A DNA stretch of 64,000 nt from Nicotiana tabacum (Eukaryota > Streptophyta > Magnoliopsida > Solanales > Solanaceae). This document shows, piece by piece, positions 35,691 through 47,274 of the stretch (its first letter is position 1; every line of letters starts with the position of its first letter). The stretch lies in assembly GCF_000715075.1 (NCBI RefSeq), contig NC_134101.1, positions 191,414,103 to 191,478,102 on the forward strand. Direction: 5' to 3'. Position numbers and translations under genes: made by a program. The notes below the pieces were generated by a model that had not been told where the DNA came from, did not search any database, and saw only the letters and a program-made list of their open reading frames with translations.

Positions 35691-36952
35691 TTTTGCTTTT
35701 AATTTAGATGGGAGAGAGGGTATAATCTCAATTCCTTAAAACGTGGGATGATGGAGTGCTTTAAAGGATTTATTAAGTGGGAGTGAGAGATAATTTAGTT
35801 CCTTAAAAGGTGAGATTTGTTTAATGTTATATAATGATATTAAAGATTTAAAAAGTAAATAGAGTTTTATAAAGTATGTATACAAGGTAAAATAAATATT
35901 TTAAATATATATAAAGTTGACTAATGTTTCAAATGGGTATGCCGCATAGATTTCTTAATTATATGTTTTCAACACGCTCCTTTATGTGTGGGCCTAACTT
36001 TTTTTTACGGGTCAAAGCACGTGTTATTTTTCTGCTAATGAGTAGTGGTGCGACTCCAATCTACGACTTTTATCTTCTCTAATACCATGTTACGTTGATT
36101 AATGTGTCTAACTGTTTTATCCAAAATTTAAGATATTATAGAGAGCAACACTTTTATTTATATAATTATATTTTAATTAGCTTAGCTTCTCTTATTCATT
36201 TTTATTATTATTTGGAGGAGAGCTTTTGTATATATGTTCTTTGGAGACCGCTATCTTTCTTCGGGATATGGTAAGACTTACGGGATATATCGACATCTAA
36301 GAGCAATGTTAAAGAGCCACAAGTTTGTTACTCTATTGACTATTGGCGTAGCTCTTCTTCTTCGTCCAATATTTTATCTATAACGTACAGTTTCAATAGT
36401 GCAGGTTCTATGAACCTAATAATTAGGGCAAATGACAATTTATGTTACCGTGTTCTAAATTAATAATTTATATATAATTTAATAAATATTTTAAGATAAA
36501 TATAAAATTTGGACAAAAATTACTAGGTTGGACCGAACCCATCAGACCTATGCTAGCTCCGCCCCTGATTCTAGCTACTTACATGCATTCATCGATCGTG
36601 TAATTTAAATGAGCTCATTACGTAAAAATAAATTTTTACGCAACAGTGAGTAAAAGTTATATGGAATACTTATACACCTCAAACTTAATTAGAACAATAA
36701 CATTCACAGTAGGAATGGCAATCATGTGATAGTCCCTTTTACGTTTTTTCAACCTAGCTAGGAGTATTTCATCCACTCCTCAAAGCCACCATGCGAATTA
36801 CATGAACAAAAACAAATAGAAGCTACCTTTAAAAAATTGTTACGTATACGGAGAACAATCATCTCAGCAACATACCAATACTTGAATAATGTTTTAATGC
36901 AAAAAAAATTGATAATTGAACAGACATTTCGCAGAAAAACTCAACTTTAGCA
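35691..36952. other. AT-rich spacer upstream of the protease gene, with a MITE remnant
   Basis: No gene seen. Around 36391-36560 a segment ends GCTAGCTCCGCCCCTG and contains GGTTGGACCGAACCCAT. It looks like a remnant of the family whose full copy sits at 42081-42260. The protease promoter should be in the last few hundred bases, but I see no convincing TATA box. Confidence 0.5.
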
Positions 36953-38762
36953 ATGAAAAATGCTTACTTGAACTTTGTGCTTTTTTTCACCTTATGGTGG
37001 CTCACAAATGCAAGTGTTGAACTGCACAAGAAGAAGAATCACGGCTCAAATCCTATGCTGAAGAGGTACCAAGATTGGCTACAACGACATAGTCGAAAAT
37101 ATGGAAGTAAAGATGAATGGAATATGCGATTTGGGATTTATCAATCCAATGTTCAATTTATTGACTTCTTCAATTCCCTCAACCTTTCTTACAACCTCAC
37201 TGACAATGCTTTTGCAGACATGACAAACTTGGAGTTTAAATCTAAGTATTCAGGTTACAAGAAACATACACATAATTCTAAGAAAGCAGCACCAAATATC
37301 ACGTGCGCCGGCTCTAAATTGCCAGTTAGTCTCGACTGGAGAAAGAGTGGAGTTGTCACACGAGTCAAGGATCAAAAGAATTGTGGTATGTTACAAGCCT
37401 TTAATTTCTCTTCTCCTTTTTACCAACTCTTTGTTCTAGTTTAGATCTCACATAAGATAATATTAGATTATTTCCTATTAATGTTTTAGTTAAATTCTAC
37501 ACATTTATGGTACCAAAAATATCTATACTACAATTAGATTACTTACAAGATCGTTGCATTAGGTACCACTCAAGATATCGAAGGCCCCAATGTTGCTACT
37601 ATTTAGATATAATAAAACTATGTAATACATACAATTATAGTTTTAAATTGTACATTTTTATTTTTGAAATTTGATTGAGGTTATTCAAATAAGAGAACAA
37701 ATTATAGTAAGTTCTATCTCTTACCACTTAATGCATTTATTATCTCCCTATTGGTTATTTGATTTTTTCTCCTCTACATAGATTCTTTTTTTTTTTTTTT
37801 TCAAAACGATTTGCCCCAATAAGCTATATTAATGAATTGCAAATAAAATACATATGAACTATAAATATATATGATTTCCACAATTTTATTTTTCACCTAA
37901 AAAAACTAAAAGAATGAACTATAAACAAAAATACATATGAATTTCCATTGAATAAGTTAAGTCATCTTATTTAAATTTAGCTTTAGGCCACCAATTTTGT
38001 TGAGCCATCCGCATGATAAGGTAATTACGGGCAAATCTTTATAATAAATATCAATCAGTAACCTAATAAAATAATAATTAATCTGCTATAATCTATTAAT
38101 CCTGTATAAAAAAAGTCATAGTGTCAATGTACATAACTAGGTCCATGTTTCCGACTGCAGGAAGTTGTTGGGCGTTCTCTGCAGTAGCAGCAGTTGAAGG
38201 CATCAACAAGATTAAAACAGGAAAATTAGTGTCACTATCAGAACAAGAACTAGTGGACTGTGATGTTAACTCAGATAACCAAGGATGTAACGGAGGATTT
38301 ATGGAAAAGGCTTTTTCTTTCATTAAGAAAAACGGTGGCATTACAACTGAAAAAAATTATCCTTACGTAGGAAAAGATCAGAAATGCAACACTACCAAAG
38401 CAAAACAACACGCAGTTACAATAAGTGGCTATGAAATGGTAGCCAAAAATGAGGAATCTCTTCAAGCTGCAGTTACCAAACAACCTATATCAGTGGCTAT
38501 TGATGCAAGTGGCTATGATTTTCAACTTTATGCTGGAGGGGTTTACTCTGGTTTTTGCGGAAATAGCCTAAATCATGGAGTGACACTAATTGGCTATGGT
38601 GTAGATGATGGTGAGAAATATTGGCTAGTTAAGAATTCATGGGGTACTATGTGGGGTGAAGATGGTTACATCAAAATAAAGAGGGGGTCAAATGACAAAA
38701 AGGGAATGTGTGGTATTGCTATGCAAGCTAGCTACCCTCTTAAGGAGGAGGAGGAGTCTTGA
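36953..38762 (+). CDS. Papain-family cysteine protease (C1A), secreted, senescence-associated type
   Basis: Two exons, 36953-37385 and 38161-38762, join across a GT-AG intron (37386-38160, donor GTATGT, acceptor ACTGCAG) inside the codon before the active-site Ser-Cys. The product is 344 residues, a normal length. Residues 1-20 are a signal peptide ([10 protein letters not shown] core). Residues about 36-95 are an I29 propeptide with an ERFNIN-like helix ([16 protein letters not shown]) and [12 protein letters not shown]. The mature enzyme starts near Leu123 (LPVSLDWRK). Gln141, Cys147 (GSCWAFS), His283 ([10 protein letters not shown]) and Asn303 (VKNSWG) give a full catalytic set, and a GCNGG box is present. 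Expected to work in the vacuole or apoplast as an endopeptidase. It resembles the SAG12/SAG39/zingipain group. No broken position seen. It has no granulin tail. Confidence 0.93.
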
Positions 38763-38848
38763 ACCATTAATTTGCAAAAGAAGCCACATGCCCTTCTAAA
38801 TTAGGCCATATCAGTAATAGGTCTATTGTGGTTACATTTGTTTCTTTC

Positions 38849-38854
38849 AATAAA
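38849..38854 (+). terminator. Poly(A) signal of the cysteine protease gene
   Basis: AATAAA lies 87 bases after the stop codon. Confidence 0.6.
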
Positions 38855-38879
38855 AGATTATGAAGAACTGCTATCACTT

Positions 38880-39670
38880 GTGTGGGTTACAATAGAGAAG
38901 CTAGTATAAGGACATGATCAAAATGAAACATAGGTCAGTAATTGTGACTAGAACTGTAAAACCATACAAGGTTGTATCTAATTGATTAATGAAAAATCTA
39001 TGACCAGCAAGAAATCCAATTTTCTTCTTTTTTCTAGTTTTTCTTTGCTCTTATTTGAGATTCCTGAACAGAGCCGTGATGCGGGTACAGAATGGGAAAT
39101 CAAAATTACTATTAGAAAAAAAAAAAAAATCTCTGCCTTTTTCTTTGTTTCACCTTTAAATGTGCACCCTTGGTATTAATCATTTTATTCACACCCTTAA
39201 GTTTAACTATTAAAAGTTGGATTCCGTTAGTGTTGGACTTAAACCAACCACAAGCTTATGGGACTATGACTGTCTAAAATTTTACACTCTAGTCATTGGA
39301 TTTGAGTTGTCTTTAACAACTTTTACACAAGATTCTTGACTAAAATAAAAGTTTTTCCAAGTTTATATATATATTTTTTCCTTTGTGCTTTATAATAATT
39401 ACAGTGGATACCTCATAGTTGTTCAAAAATTACAGTAGTACAAATTAAGTAAGAAAAAACAGATCTTTAACAAAATAAAAATAGAGCATGCGATGATTTT
39501 AAAAGAAAATAACACACAAAAAAGTAATCCTCTCGTTCTTTCTAATATCTAGCTCTTTCAAACACTTATTTTTATCAGCCTAGTTTTTATTTCTTTTGCG
39601 ATTCTTTTATTGACTACCTAAATTCCAAAATCTATATGTTATTGTCGTTTAGGAGAAATAATGAAACTGT
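38880..39670. other. Intergenic region, nothing recognised
   Basis: AT-rich spacer with no gene or repeat border that I can support. Confidence 0.5.
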
Positions 39671-39798
39671 TGTGTTAAAATGGTCCAAAGATATCTTTAA
39701 CATGGTGTGATACTGTCCGCTTTTGACCAAGTCCGTACGATTTTTTCAAAAGGCTTCACACCATTAAGAGATCCCTACATTTGTTCGCACACCCAACA
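39671..39798 (-). repeat. 3' LTR of the TRIM-like element
   Basis: About 128 bp; shares TTAACATGGTGTGATA and CACACCATTAAGAGATCCCT with 41308-41470. The stretch between CATTAAGAGATCCCTACA and the CCCAACA end is shorter than in the other copy. Confidence 0.8.
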
Positions 39799-39846
39799 AT
39801 ATATCTCCCCTTTGAACTAAGTTCCATGTGGCTACTACCACGATTT

Positions 39847-41160
39847 TGATAGATTATAATAAGCAGCGGAAGCAATCCCAGTATCAAAATCACATGTAAT
39901 CTAGATAACTAGTATAAACGGAATTTCACGGGTTACCTCTTGAAGCGTGAACAAAGCTCCTTTATCACGTGAGCCTCCAATTCCACAACAATTCGATGAA
40001 TTCTCCACCACCCCCACGTTCACGATCTCTGAACGTACCCAAATAATACCCGAAATAGTAATTTCGTGTGGGCAAAATTTTCTAGGAAAAAGACTGAAAA
40101 ATTCGGCCACTCTTGTTCTTTTCCTATATGTGGAAAACTTTATGTATTTATAGCACAAGTTTTATGGGTTAAAGCTCTTTTCCAAAACCTGTTGGGTTTT
40201 CTTTTCCACCAGAAAAAAATTCCTTTATTTCCTATTATTTAGGCACAGTAGGGACAACAGAATTTAATTAACAAAGCTCCAATTATGGGATTAATTTCTA
40301 ATTTTCGAAATTAATATCCTCATAATTAATTATGAATTATTCCACTAAAAATCCGTAATTGCATTCCTTATTCAATTTCGAAATTCATACATTAAATCTT
40401 ATTTAACTCCCCATGTTAAGATTCAAATATTAATCAATTAAATTAAATTACTGACGATTTAATTTATTGATTATTTCCTTTAGACTTTCGCTTAATTATT
40501 TCATGTGCCGGATACAAAATTCACCGGCCTGGTTTATATATGAAAACTTATAAGTTTTCATAAAGGTGCATCATTAATCTCTAAACCGGGACATGGATTT
40601 CATCAACTAACTATTACTTTGCCAATGTACATTATTATTATCCAATTTACGAGGCATATTAACCCACGAAAGAATCTCGCCTTTTAATAAATCAAAATAA
40701 TAATAATAATAATTTACACAACTAATAATAATTATATCAAGATTAAGAGTATAACTACATTTAATGACTAAAGAGTTTATTTTATTAAGTAAGTATAAAA
40801 TACTTATCTCTACCTGGTCCGTTCAATACATACAAAATTTACTAGCACAAGAAGTTGGAATTAAACCATTCACATAATTAAGATAAATTATATTTAGTCT
40901 TGTGCTACAATCATCCATAATGGTTTGTCCAATTCCATTATTAGATCGTGAACTCAAACTTTATACTTATAAGAACCGATGATTTAATTAATCTTCCGTG
41001 TATAAGCTAAACTCTATACACTAAATCATCTACTATATAAGTAAATGACACAGACTAATATATGATCTATTTAAAACTTTATTAAAATTGAATAAACAAT
41101 TATTCCAAAATAAATACTATATCTAAACCAAACCCATGGTTAATAGTTTATATCCCAACA
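39847..41160 (-). mobile_element. Solo LTR of a Ty1-copia-like element (1.3 kb) nested in the TRIM
   Basis: On the minus strand it runs from TGTTGGGATATAAACTATTA at 41160 to TATAATCTATCA at 39847. The flanks GATTT (39842-39846) and GATTC (41161-41165) match in four of five bases, fitting an aged target duplication. It contains GATTGCTTCCGCTGCTTATT (minus strand) near its end, as in copia LTRs I know from Solanaceae. No internal coding region remains. Confidence 0.7.
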
Positions 41161-41307
41161 GATTCACGGGTCTCTTTTCGAGATTTTTGTGTGTGCACTG
41201 CTCCGCACTATTTCTTTGCCATCTCCATACTCGTTCTTCCGAACCTGGGCTTTTCTTTGTCATCTCCATACTAGCTCGTCCTGCCGAACCTGAGCTCTAA
41301 TACCAGT

Positions 41308-41470
41308 TGTGTTAAAACGATCCAAAAATACTCTTAACATGGTGTGATATTGTTCACTTTGGGCCAAGTCCGCATGATTTTTTTCACACCATTAAGAGAT
41401 CCCTACACCTAATATGTAAGCTCACAATCTTTTCCGGTATTAATATGGCACTTTATTCACACGCCCAACA
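41308..41470 (-). repeat. 5' LTR of the TRIM-like element
   Basis: About 163 bp, with the primer-binding site just inside it at 41293-41305 (minus strand). Confidence 0.8.
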
Positions 41471-41680
41471 AAAATAAAATTAAAATAACGTCATACTCAT
41501 GTTAGCATGTACTCTGTCTTCACTTTGCTCGTAACGGTTACAAAAGCAAAATAACACATGTAACATGCATTTACAAAGGTCTTACTCCCAACAACTACCT
41601 ATAAATTTTTACACTCACTATCATTAATTTTGTTTTCCTCTCTAAATTACAATCATTAAATACTAGATTGTGTGACTTCC

Positions 41681-41688
41681 TATATAAA
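41681..41688 (+). promoter_or_regulatory. TATA box of the cysteine-rich peptide gene
   Basis: TATATAAA, 69 bases before the start codon, followed by a short A-rich leader. Confidence 0.75.
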
Positions 41689-41756
41689 GTGAAGTGATGT
41701 TTCTTCTTTTTACACAACAAAGAAAAAACACAAGAGTGAAGAGAAATTGAGAAAAA

Positions 41757-42442
41757 ATGATGTCCAAGATGTTGAAAGAAGCAGTAATTCTCATGGTAAT
41801 CACAACAATTGTGGTTTCTTTGGTTTCAGCACAAGATGATCCATATCATAAGTGTGTTGATGAATGTTACTCAACATGTTTTGCTGACATTGCTGGCTGC
41901 TATGAATACTGTAAACAAGATTGTAAACATCCCAATTTTTCTGCATCCAAATTTCATCAATGCTCTGTCGATGCTTGTCTCAAGCTTAAAGGAGGTCTCT
42001 CTTTAATTTTCTCTCCCCCTCTTTTAATTTTATCTGTCTTTCTCTATCTATCTATCTATCTCTATATTTCTCACTCATACAGTGGCGGAGCTAGGGGACG
42101 AAAGGGGTTCGTCTGAACACCCTTCGTCGAAAAATTACACTGAGTATATAAGGTTAAAGAAAAATTTACGTATATGAGATGTTGAATTCTCTTTACTTCT
42201 CCGCATATTTAAACTTTTTTTTTTCAAACCCCCTTAATAAACTCATGTCTCCGCCACTGTTCACACTCTCATTCGCTCTAACTTTGGAATTATGATTTTG
42301 GGTTCTAATATTAAGCTTATTATGCTTTAACTTAATTATCTTTGTGCTACTATTAACAAGAATTCTTTATATGACAGATAAGAAGTTGATGGAGGTTTGC
42401 CTTAACGAATGTAGGAAGAACACTGACAAAGTCAAAGGTTGA
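41757..42442 (+). CDS. Small secreted cysteine-rich peptide (thionin-like type)
   Basis: Two exons, 41757-41994 and 42378-42442, join in phase across a GT-AG intron to give 100 residues. The ATG is at 41757, preceded by an A-rich leader and a TATA box. Residues 1-26 are a signal peptide ending VSLVSAQ. The mature part has ten cysteines arranged as C-x3-C-x3-C, then C-x3-C-x3-C, then C-x5-C and a final C-x3-C, the last pair coming from exon 2. This spacing recalls the plant thionin-like secreted families, but I cannot assign a named member. The role could be defence or reproductive signalling; the sequence does not decide. The frame reading on through the intron is an artefact. No break seen. 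Confidence 0.75.
42044..42066 (+). repeat. (CTAT)n microsatellite in the intron
   Basis: Several CTAT/TATC repeats. Confidence 0.7.
42081..42260. mobile_element. MITE in the peptide-gene intron (CAGTGGCGGAG terminal repeats)
   Basis: Left end CAGTGGCGGAGCTAGG and right end GTCTCCGCCACTG are inverted repeats about 180 bp apart. Non-coding. This terminal repeat marks a very common Solanaceae family. Confidence 0.75.
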
Positions 42443-42910
42443 GAAGTACCTGTGAAGCTAGATTTATATAGCTGACCACCAAGATGAGAAAAACTTGTAA
42501 TAAGATCCTTTGATGTAACAGAAAAGGATGTTTGCGTTCCTAGTAAAGGTTCTACCTTTTAAAATAGTGATTGTCTACATTTACTTTGTGTTTCTTATTT
42601 ATCTGTTTGTCTTCTTTTGCTTTAGTAGAGTAAATTAAACTTAACTCCCTTAATTTTTTAATTTGGGAAACAACAACTCCTTCACTTTTAGAATGGGAAA
42701 GTAAACCCCTTTAGTTTTGAATCAATGACAAAATGAATAGGTCATTGCATGTGTTCCAAACTTTAAAAATGACCTTTAATTATGATGGACTATTATGATT
42801 ATACCTTTTTCTTGATGATTAAAAAAATTACCTAGAAACACCCGAAAATATTGTGTAGAAAATAATTTCATCTAACGACCCTAAAATTTGAGATAAGGAA
42901 ATAATCCCTC
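42443..42910. other. Downstream spacer of the peptide gene
   Basis: AT-rich; holds the 3' untranslated region of the peptide gene in its first 100-150 bases. Nothing else recognised. Confidence 0.5.
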
Positions 42911-43287
42911 ATTCATCTTTTACTTGAAATAAAAATTTAACAAAACTCCTTTTGATTAGCATTGGTTTTTAAAGCTTGAAATTTAGCATATTACTTATAA
43001 AATGTATTAACCTTATAAATTTTATACAATTCTACTCCTTAATTATTGATTACTGAAAAAATAATTTTATAATTTATTCATATTAATTAAGCCTTATCTC
43101 CTGACTTTTTGAAGATCCAGTTATTAGCCTTATTTTTTTTTTTAAAAGATTAATATGTCTGAATCTGAATATCAAGATGTGTATTAAGATTAAGACATTT
43201 GAATCTGAAGATACATCTGATTAAGATGTGCATTAAGATATGAATACTAAATGATTAAGATTTGTTTGTTTTTTAACATCTGAATGT
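42911..43287 (+). repeat. Dispersed repeat, copy 1 (second copy at 59769-60143)
   Basis: About 370 bp that align closely with 59769-60143 in the same orientation. The 3' half has many ATTAAGAT and TCTGAAT words typical of a hAT-type non-autonomous end. Confidence 0.85.
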
Positions 43288-45150
43288 ATAAAATTTATCT
43301 TAATTTAAATATTAATAAACATAAAATTCAAATGAAAATACTAATTAATCTAATATTCTATCAATAGAATTAATGTAATATTCTATCAATAAAATATATA
43401 GTTTTTTAAAATATGGTAGTTGCTGGTGGTGATGGCTAACGGTGGTGCTTGTGAATGCCGACTAGAGGCGGTGGTTGGTGGTAGTTTTGGTTGATGGTGG
43501 TGGTTCAGGGTAATAGCTAGTGGTGCTTAGTAGAGGTGGCGATTATAATTGAGGATGGTGGCGGTGGGTGGTGATAGTTAATAATGATGGGTGGTTGTGA
43601 TAGTTGTGATTAGGGGTGTACATAGGTCGAGTTGGTTCGAATTTTATAATTACCAAACCAAACCAATTGTGTCGGGTTATTAAATCTAAAGGTCAAACCA
43701 AACCAATAAAACTCGAGTTTTCACTCTCGGGTTTTCTCGAATTTTCGAGTTATTCGGGGTTTTTTGGGATTTTTATGGTAAAATCTTTGTAGAACAAAAC
43801 ATATAAAATTGTGCTCAAAATATTTCTTTAATCCTAGTAAGATATAACTATATAAAGTATTTTTCAAAAAAATAATACAAAATATGATATATGTCATGGC
43901 ATTATCCTAAAATATTCAACAATAAAGACAATAAAATTATGTAATATAAATATTGCTAATTAAAAAGCCATAATAAAAATAAACATAATCTAAAAGTACT
44001 AAGTCATCCTAAAATAAGTAGACTAATAAGGGAGTATTAATTACATGATTAAACGCTAAAGAAAAAAAATAAAAATAGGTTATGCTTTTTTATCTAAATT
44101 ATTGCAAAATAAAAAATAGATATTCAATACATTCTCGTTCGTAGTATTGAATTGAATGTTTTTTGTTAGCATTACTATTGATTTGATTTTGGTTTGGGCT
44201 TTTGTTAGCACTATTTAATTTACTAATGTTAATGGCTATAAAAATTATTGGAACATTCAAAAGTTCTAAGTCCAACCTTGAAATAATACCTCAAAAGATA
44301 AAATTATGAAATCTTTTAAGAAATATTTATAAATTACATCACAATAAATATATTTATATTATTAAATATATCTAAAATTTCTATATATGTAATGTCGGGT
44401 TGGTTTGGTTTCGGTTTGACTTTCTTTAGTTAAAACCAAACCAAACCAATTATGGTCGGGTTTTTTTTTCCAACACCAAACCAAATCAAACCAAACCATA
44501 GTCGTTTTTTTTCTCGGTTTGACTCGGATTATCGGGTTGGTGCGATTTGTCGGTTTCCTTTGTACACCCCTAGGTGTGATTGAGGAATGTGGTGGTGGGT
44601 GGTGGTAGTTTATAATGATGGACAGTACCAGCTATGGTTGTTAATATTGATGGGGGTGGTTAGTTGTGGTAGTTGAAGTGGATGAGTATTGGTTAATATT
44701 GATGGGGGTGGTTAGTTGTGGTAGTTGAAGTGGATGAGTATTGGTTGTGATTGAGAATTATGATGCTGGGAGTGGTGGGGATGGTGGGGGGTGGTAGTCG
44801 ATAATGGGGACGGCTATGATTCATGAGGATGGTGGTTGAGACGTTGAGTATGGTCGTGGTGGTGGCGGTGGTTGAGACGTTGAGTATGGTGGTGGTGGCG
44901 GCGGCGACATGGTGATAATTGATAATGGTAGGCGGTGGCGGCAGTTAATTATGAATATGAATAATAACATCTTAATGAAATTAAGCCTCTGTTATAGATC
45001 TTAATTATACATGCCTATTCATACTCATTAAATAACTGTGAAGTAAAAAAATATACATAATAATTAAGATTTACACTTCAAAAACAAATGTATTTAATGT
45101 CTGAGATCTAAATGATTAAGATTTAAATATTCATTAAGTGCAAACAAGTG
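43140..45150. mobile_element. Candidate non-autonomous DNA element with a GTGG-rich core
   Basis: ATTAAGATYTGAAT-type words lie at 43140-43290 and, inverted, at 44955-45150, bracketing a core of GGTGGTNGTGG repeats (43410-43610 and 44575-44945). The core is split by the insertion at 43612-44571. The right part contains a direct duplication of about 53 bp (near 44643-44745, AATATTGATGGGGGTGG). Borders and target duplication are unresolved. Confidence 0.45.
43612..44571. mobile_element. hAT-like non-autonomous element, AGGGGTGTACA terminal repeats
   Basis: Begins AGGGGTGTACATAGG and ends CCTTTGTACACCCCT. The sub-terminal regions are rich in AACCAAACCAA and its complement, so the ends can pair over a longer stretch. 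Flanks TTGTGATT and GTGTGATT suggest an 8-bp target duplication with one change. No coding frame. Confidence 0.65.
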
Positions 45151-45369
45151 AGGCAGTGACTATAGCATTTGGCTTTTGACTTTGAGGCCCTCTTTTATCA
45201 CTCAAAAGATGAAAGCGATATTATTTTCCTAAATCCAAATGTTAAGGGATCGTTAAGTGAAATTTACTCTTTTTTACTACTATATATAAGAGAGTATTTA
45301 TGTTTATCCAAAATTTAACCGAGGAAGTTTCATACAAAACATATACTCCTTAGATGTTACGTTTGAGGA

Positions 45370-45556
45370 ATTGTTGTCCTTTTACAACAATGCTAATGAA
45401 ATATTAAGTTGTCCAAATAACAAATTCTAATAATTGTTGTCCTTATGCAATAATACTAATAAAATAATAAGTTGTCCAAATAACAAATTCTAATAATTGT
45501 TGTCCTTCTACAACAACACTATAATAAAATAATAAGTTGTCCAAATAACAAATTCC
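45370..45556 (+). repeat. Three tandem units of about 66 bp
   Basis: Units share AATTGTTGTCCTTNTRCAA and AAGTTGTCCAAATAACAAAT. The last unit ends next to the target duplication of the following element. Confidence 0.85.
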
Positions 45557-45564
45557 ATTTGATT

Positions 45565-46583
45565 GGGGCATTTGCATCTATACCTGTTTTTTGTGTCACG
45601 TTTTAACTTGTACTCGCTTTGGAAAAAAAATTACAAGTGTACCCGCTTTTTCGCATAACTTCAGCATACGGGGCTGAAGTAGCAAAGGCAATTACGCAAA
45701 ACTTCAGCATTCTAGTAGCCGGGCCTGAAGTTCAGCTCTAGAGCTGAAGTTTTTATTTTGTAACTGTCGAATTTCAGCTCTAGAGCTGAAGTTTTTGTTT
45801 GTAAGCTTCAGCTCTAGAGCTGAAGTTTTTGTGTTGTAACCGGGAAACTTCAGCTCTAGAGCTGAAGTTTTTGTGTTGTAACTGGGAAACTTCAGCTCTA
45901 GAGCTGAAGTTTTTGTATTGTAACTGGGAAACTTCAGCTCTAGAGCTGAAGTCTTAGGCAATCACTATTGTTTTTAGTGTTTCACGGTTGATCAACTAGA
46001 AAGAAAAGAGAACTAAATAACTTCAAATCTAGAGCTGAAGGTTTTGTTTTGTAACTGCCGAACTTCAGCTCTAGAGCTGAAGTTATTTAGTTCTCTTTTC
46101 TTTCTAGTGCTTGTGTGTTCCAGTTCTTTTCTTTCTTCTTCAGCTTCTGCTTTTTTGTCTTTCATTTTGTAATTTTAAACTCCATCTATTTCTTGCTTAC
46201 TGAATTATTAATATTCTTGAATTCAAATTTTATTTTAAACAAGTTCCCTTCTAAACCTACCTGATAAAGATAAAGAACTATCAATATACAAGCGTATTCA
46301 GCATAAATTCTTATTATGAGTAGAACAACAACTTCAAAGGTATTATATTACAGAATACAGATGTACATTTAAAGTAAACATAAATTGTTTCAATGTGTGC
46401 TGAGCACCAAAAATAAATACGTACTACATAAAAGGTAAAAGTTAGAAGGAGGAGGAGAAAGGGGAAGGGGGAGGAGAAAGGGAGCTGAAATTATTTAAAA
46501 AGTGGGTACAAGTTAAAAGATTTTAAACAAATGAGTATAGGTTAAATGGGGGCGACCAAATAAGGCGCCCCGCGCAATTTTTA
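45565..46583. mobile_element. Non-autonomous Mutator-like element with palindrome array
   Basis: Flanked by the 10-bp direct repeat CCATTTGATT (45555-45564 and 46584-46593); Mutator-type elements make 9-bp or slightly longer duplications. Sub-terminal segments are inverted relative to each other (AACTTGTACTCGCTT near 45605; AAGTGGGTACAAGTT near 46501). The core holds the TTCAGCTCTAGAGCTGAA array. No transposase. Confidence 0.65.
45731..46083. repeat. Array of the 20-bp palindrome CTTCAGCTCTAGAGCTGAAG
   Basis: Seven near-perfect copies (about 45731, 45773, 45806, 45849, 45891, 45931 and 46064) and one variant (46021), separated by TTTTTGTRTTGTAACTG-like spacers. The last two copies also lie inside a longer inverted repeat formed by AGAAAGAAAAGAGAACTAAA (about 45999) and its complement (about 46085). 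Confidence 0.93.
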
Positions 46584-47274
46584 CCATTTGATTCGATTAA
46601 AAAATACGTCTCCTTATTAGGAATATTGTTCAACTGGCTCTCTATATATAATACTCCTTCTGTTCCAGTTTATGTGAACCTATTTCCTTTTTGGTCCGTT
46701 CCAAAAAGAATGAACCCTTTCTAAATTTGGTAACAATTTAGCTTAAAGTTACAACTCTACCCTTAATGAGAAGCTTTTATAGGGCGAACGGCACAAATAG
46801 CCACTAAAAGCTGTGGCTTTTATTTTAAAGCCACTGTTTTCAATGTATTTAGACTTTAGCCACTCCTTTTAAAAAACTTATACCTGACTGGACGAAAATA
46901 CCCTTCTGGTATAACTTATACCTACGCTATCAACACAAGCAGCAGTTACACAAAGAGAAGAAGCGAGCAACAGCAACAGCGGCGATCAACTGAGGACGAA
47001 CCACCATTTCTCTTCCCGATTTAAAAAATTCAGCAATCTAATCCAAAAAAACAACATAGATAAACAGTAAGTTGTAATTTCATGTGTTTCTATCAATTTT
47101 TATTTCGCTATAATTATACTTTTTTAGATCTGTATTGATTTGATTATATATTAGATAAGAATTTGATTTTTTTTGAATTTCTCGATTGATAAATTTATAG
47201 ACACCGCCTCATATGATAATTCTGTATTCCGGACATAGTGTCTTCATTTTGGAAATTGAATTCAAAAAAATAAG

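Larger units (their letters stand above)
39671..41470 (-). mobile_element. TRIM-like small LTR retrotransposon split by a solo LTR
   Basis: Two direct repeats (39671-39798 and 41308-41470) start TGTGTTAAAAYGRTCC and end CACRCCCAACA. On the minus strand this is an LTR with TGTTGGG...TAACACA ends. Just inside the right copy, 41293-41305 reads on the minus strand CTGGTATTAGAGC, a tRNA-Met-type primer site. Just inside the left copy the minus strand reads AAAGGGGAGATAT, a polypurine tract. Without the nested insertion (39847-41160 plus duplication) the element is about 480 bp and has no coding region, as in TRIMs. I found no matching target duplication. Confidence 0.8.

Noticed and set aside
41995..42116. 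Extension of the cysteine-rich peptide frame into 42116
   Set aside because: The frame runs into low-complexity CTAT repeats and a MITE; the GT-AG intron with an in-phase cysteine-containing exon 2 is the better model.
45704..45961. 85-codon minus-strand frame with KTSALELKFPSYN repeats
   Set aside because: Translation of the CTTCAGCTCTAGAGCTGAAG array; not a gene.
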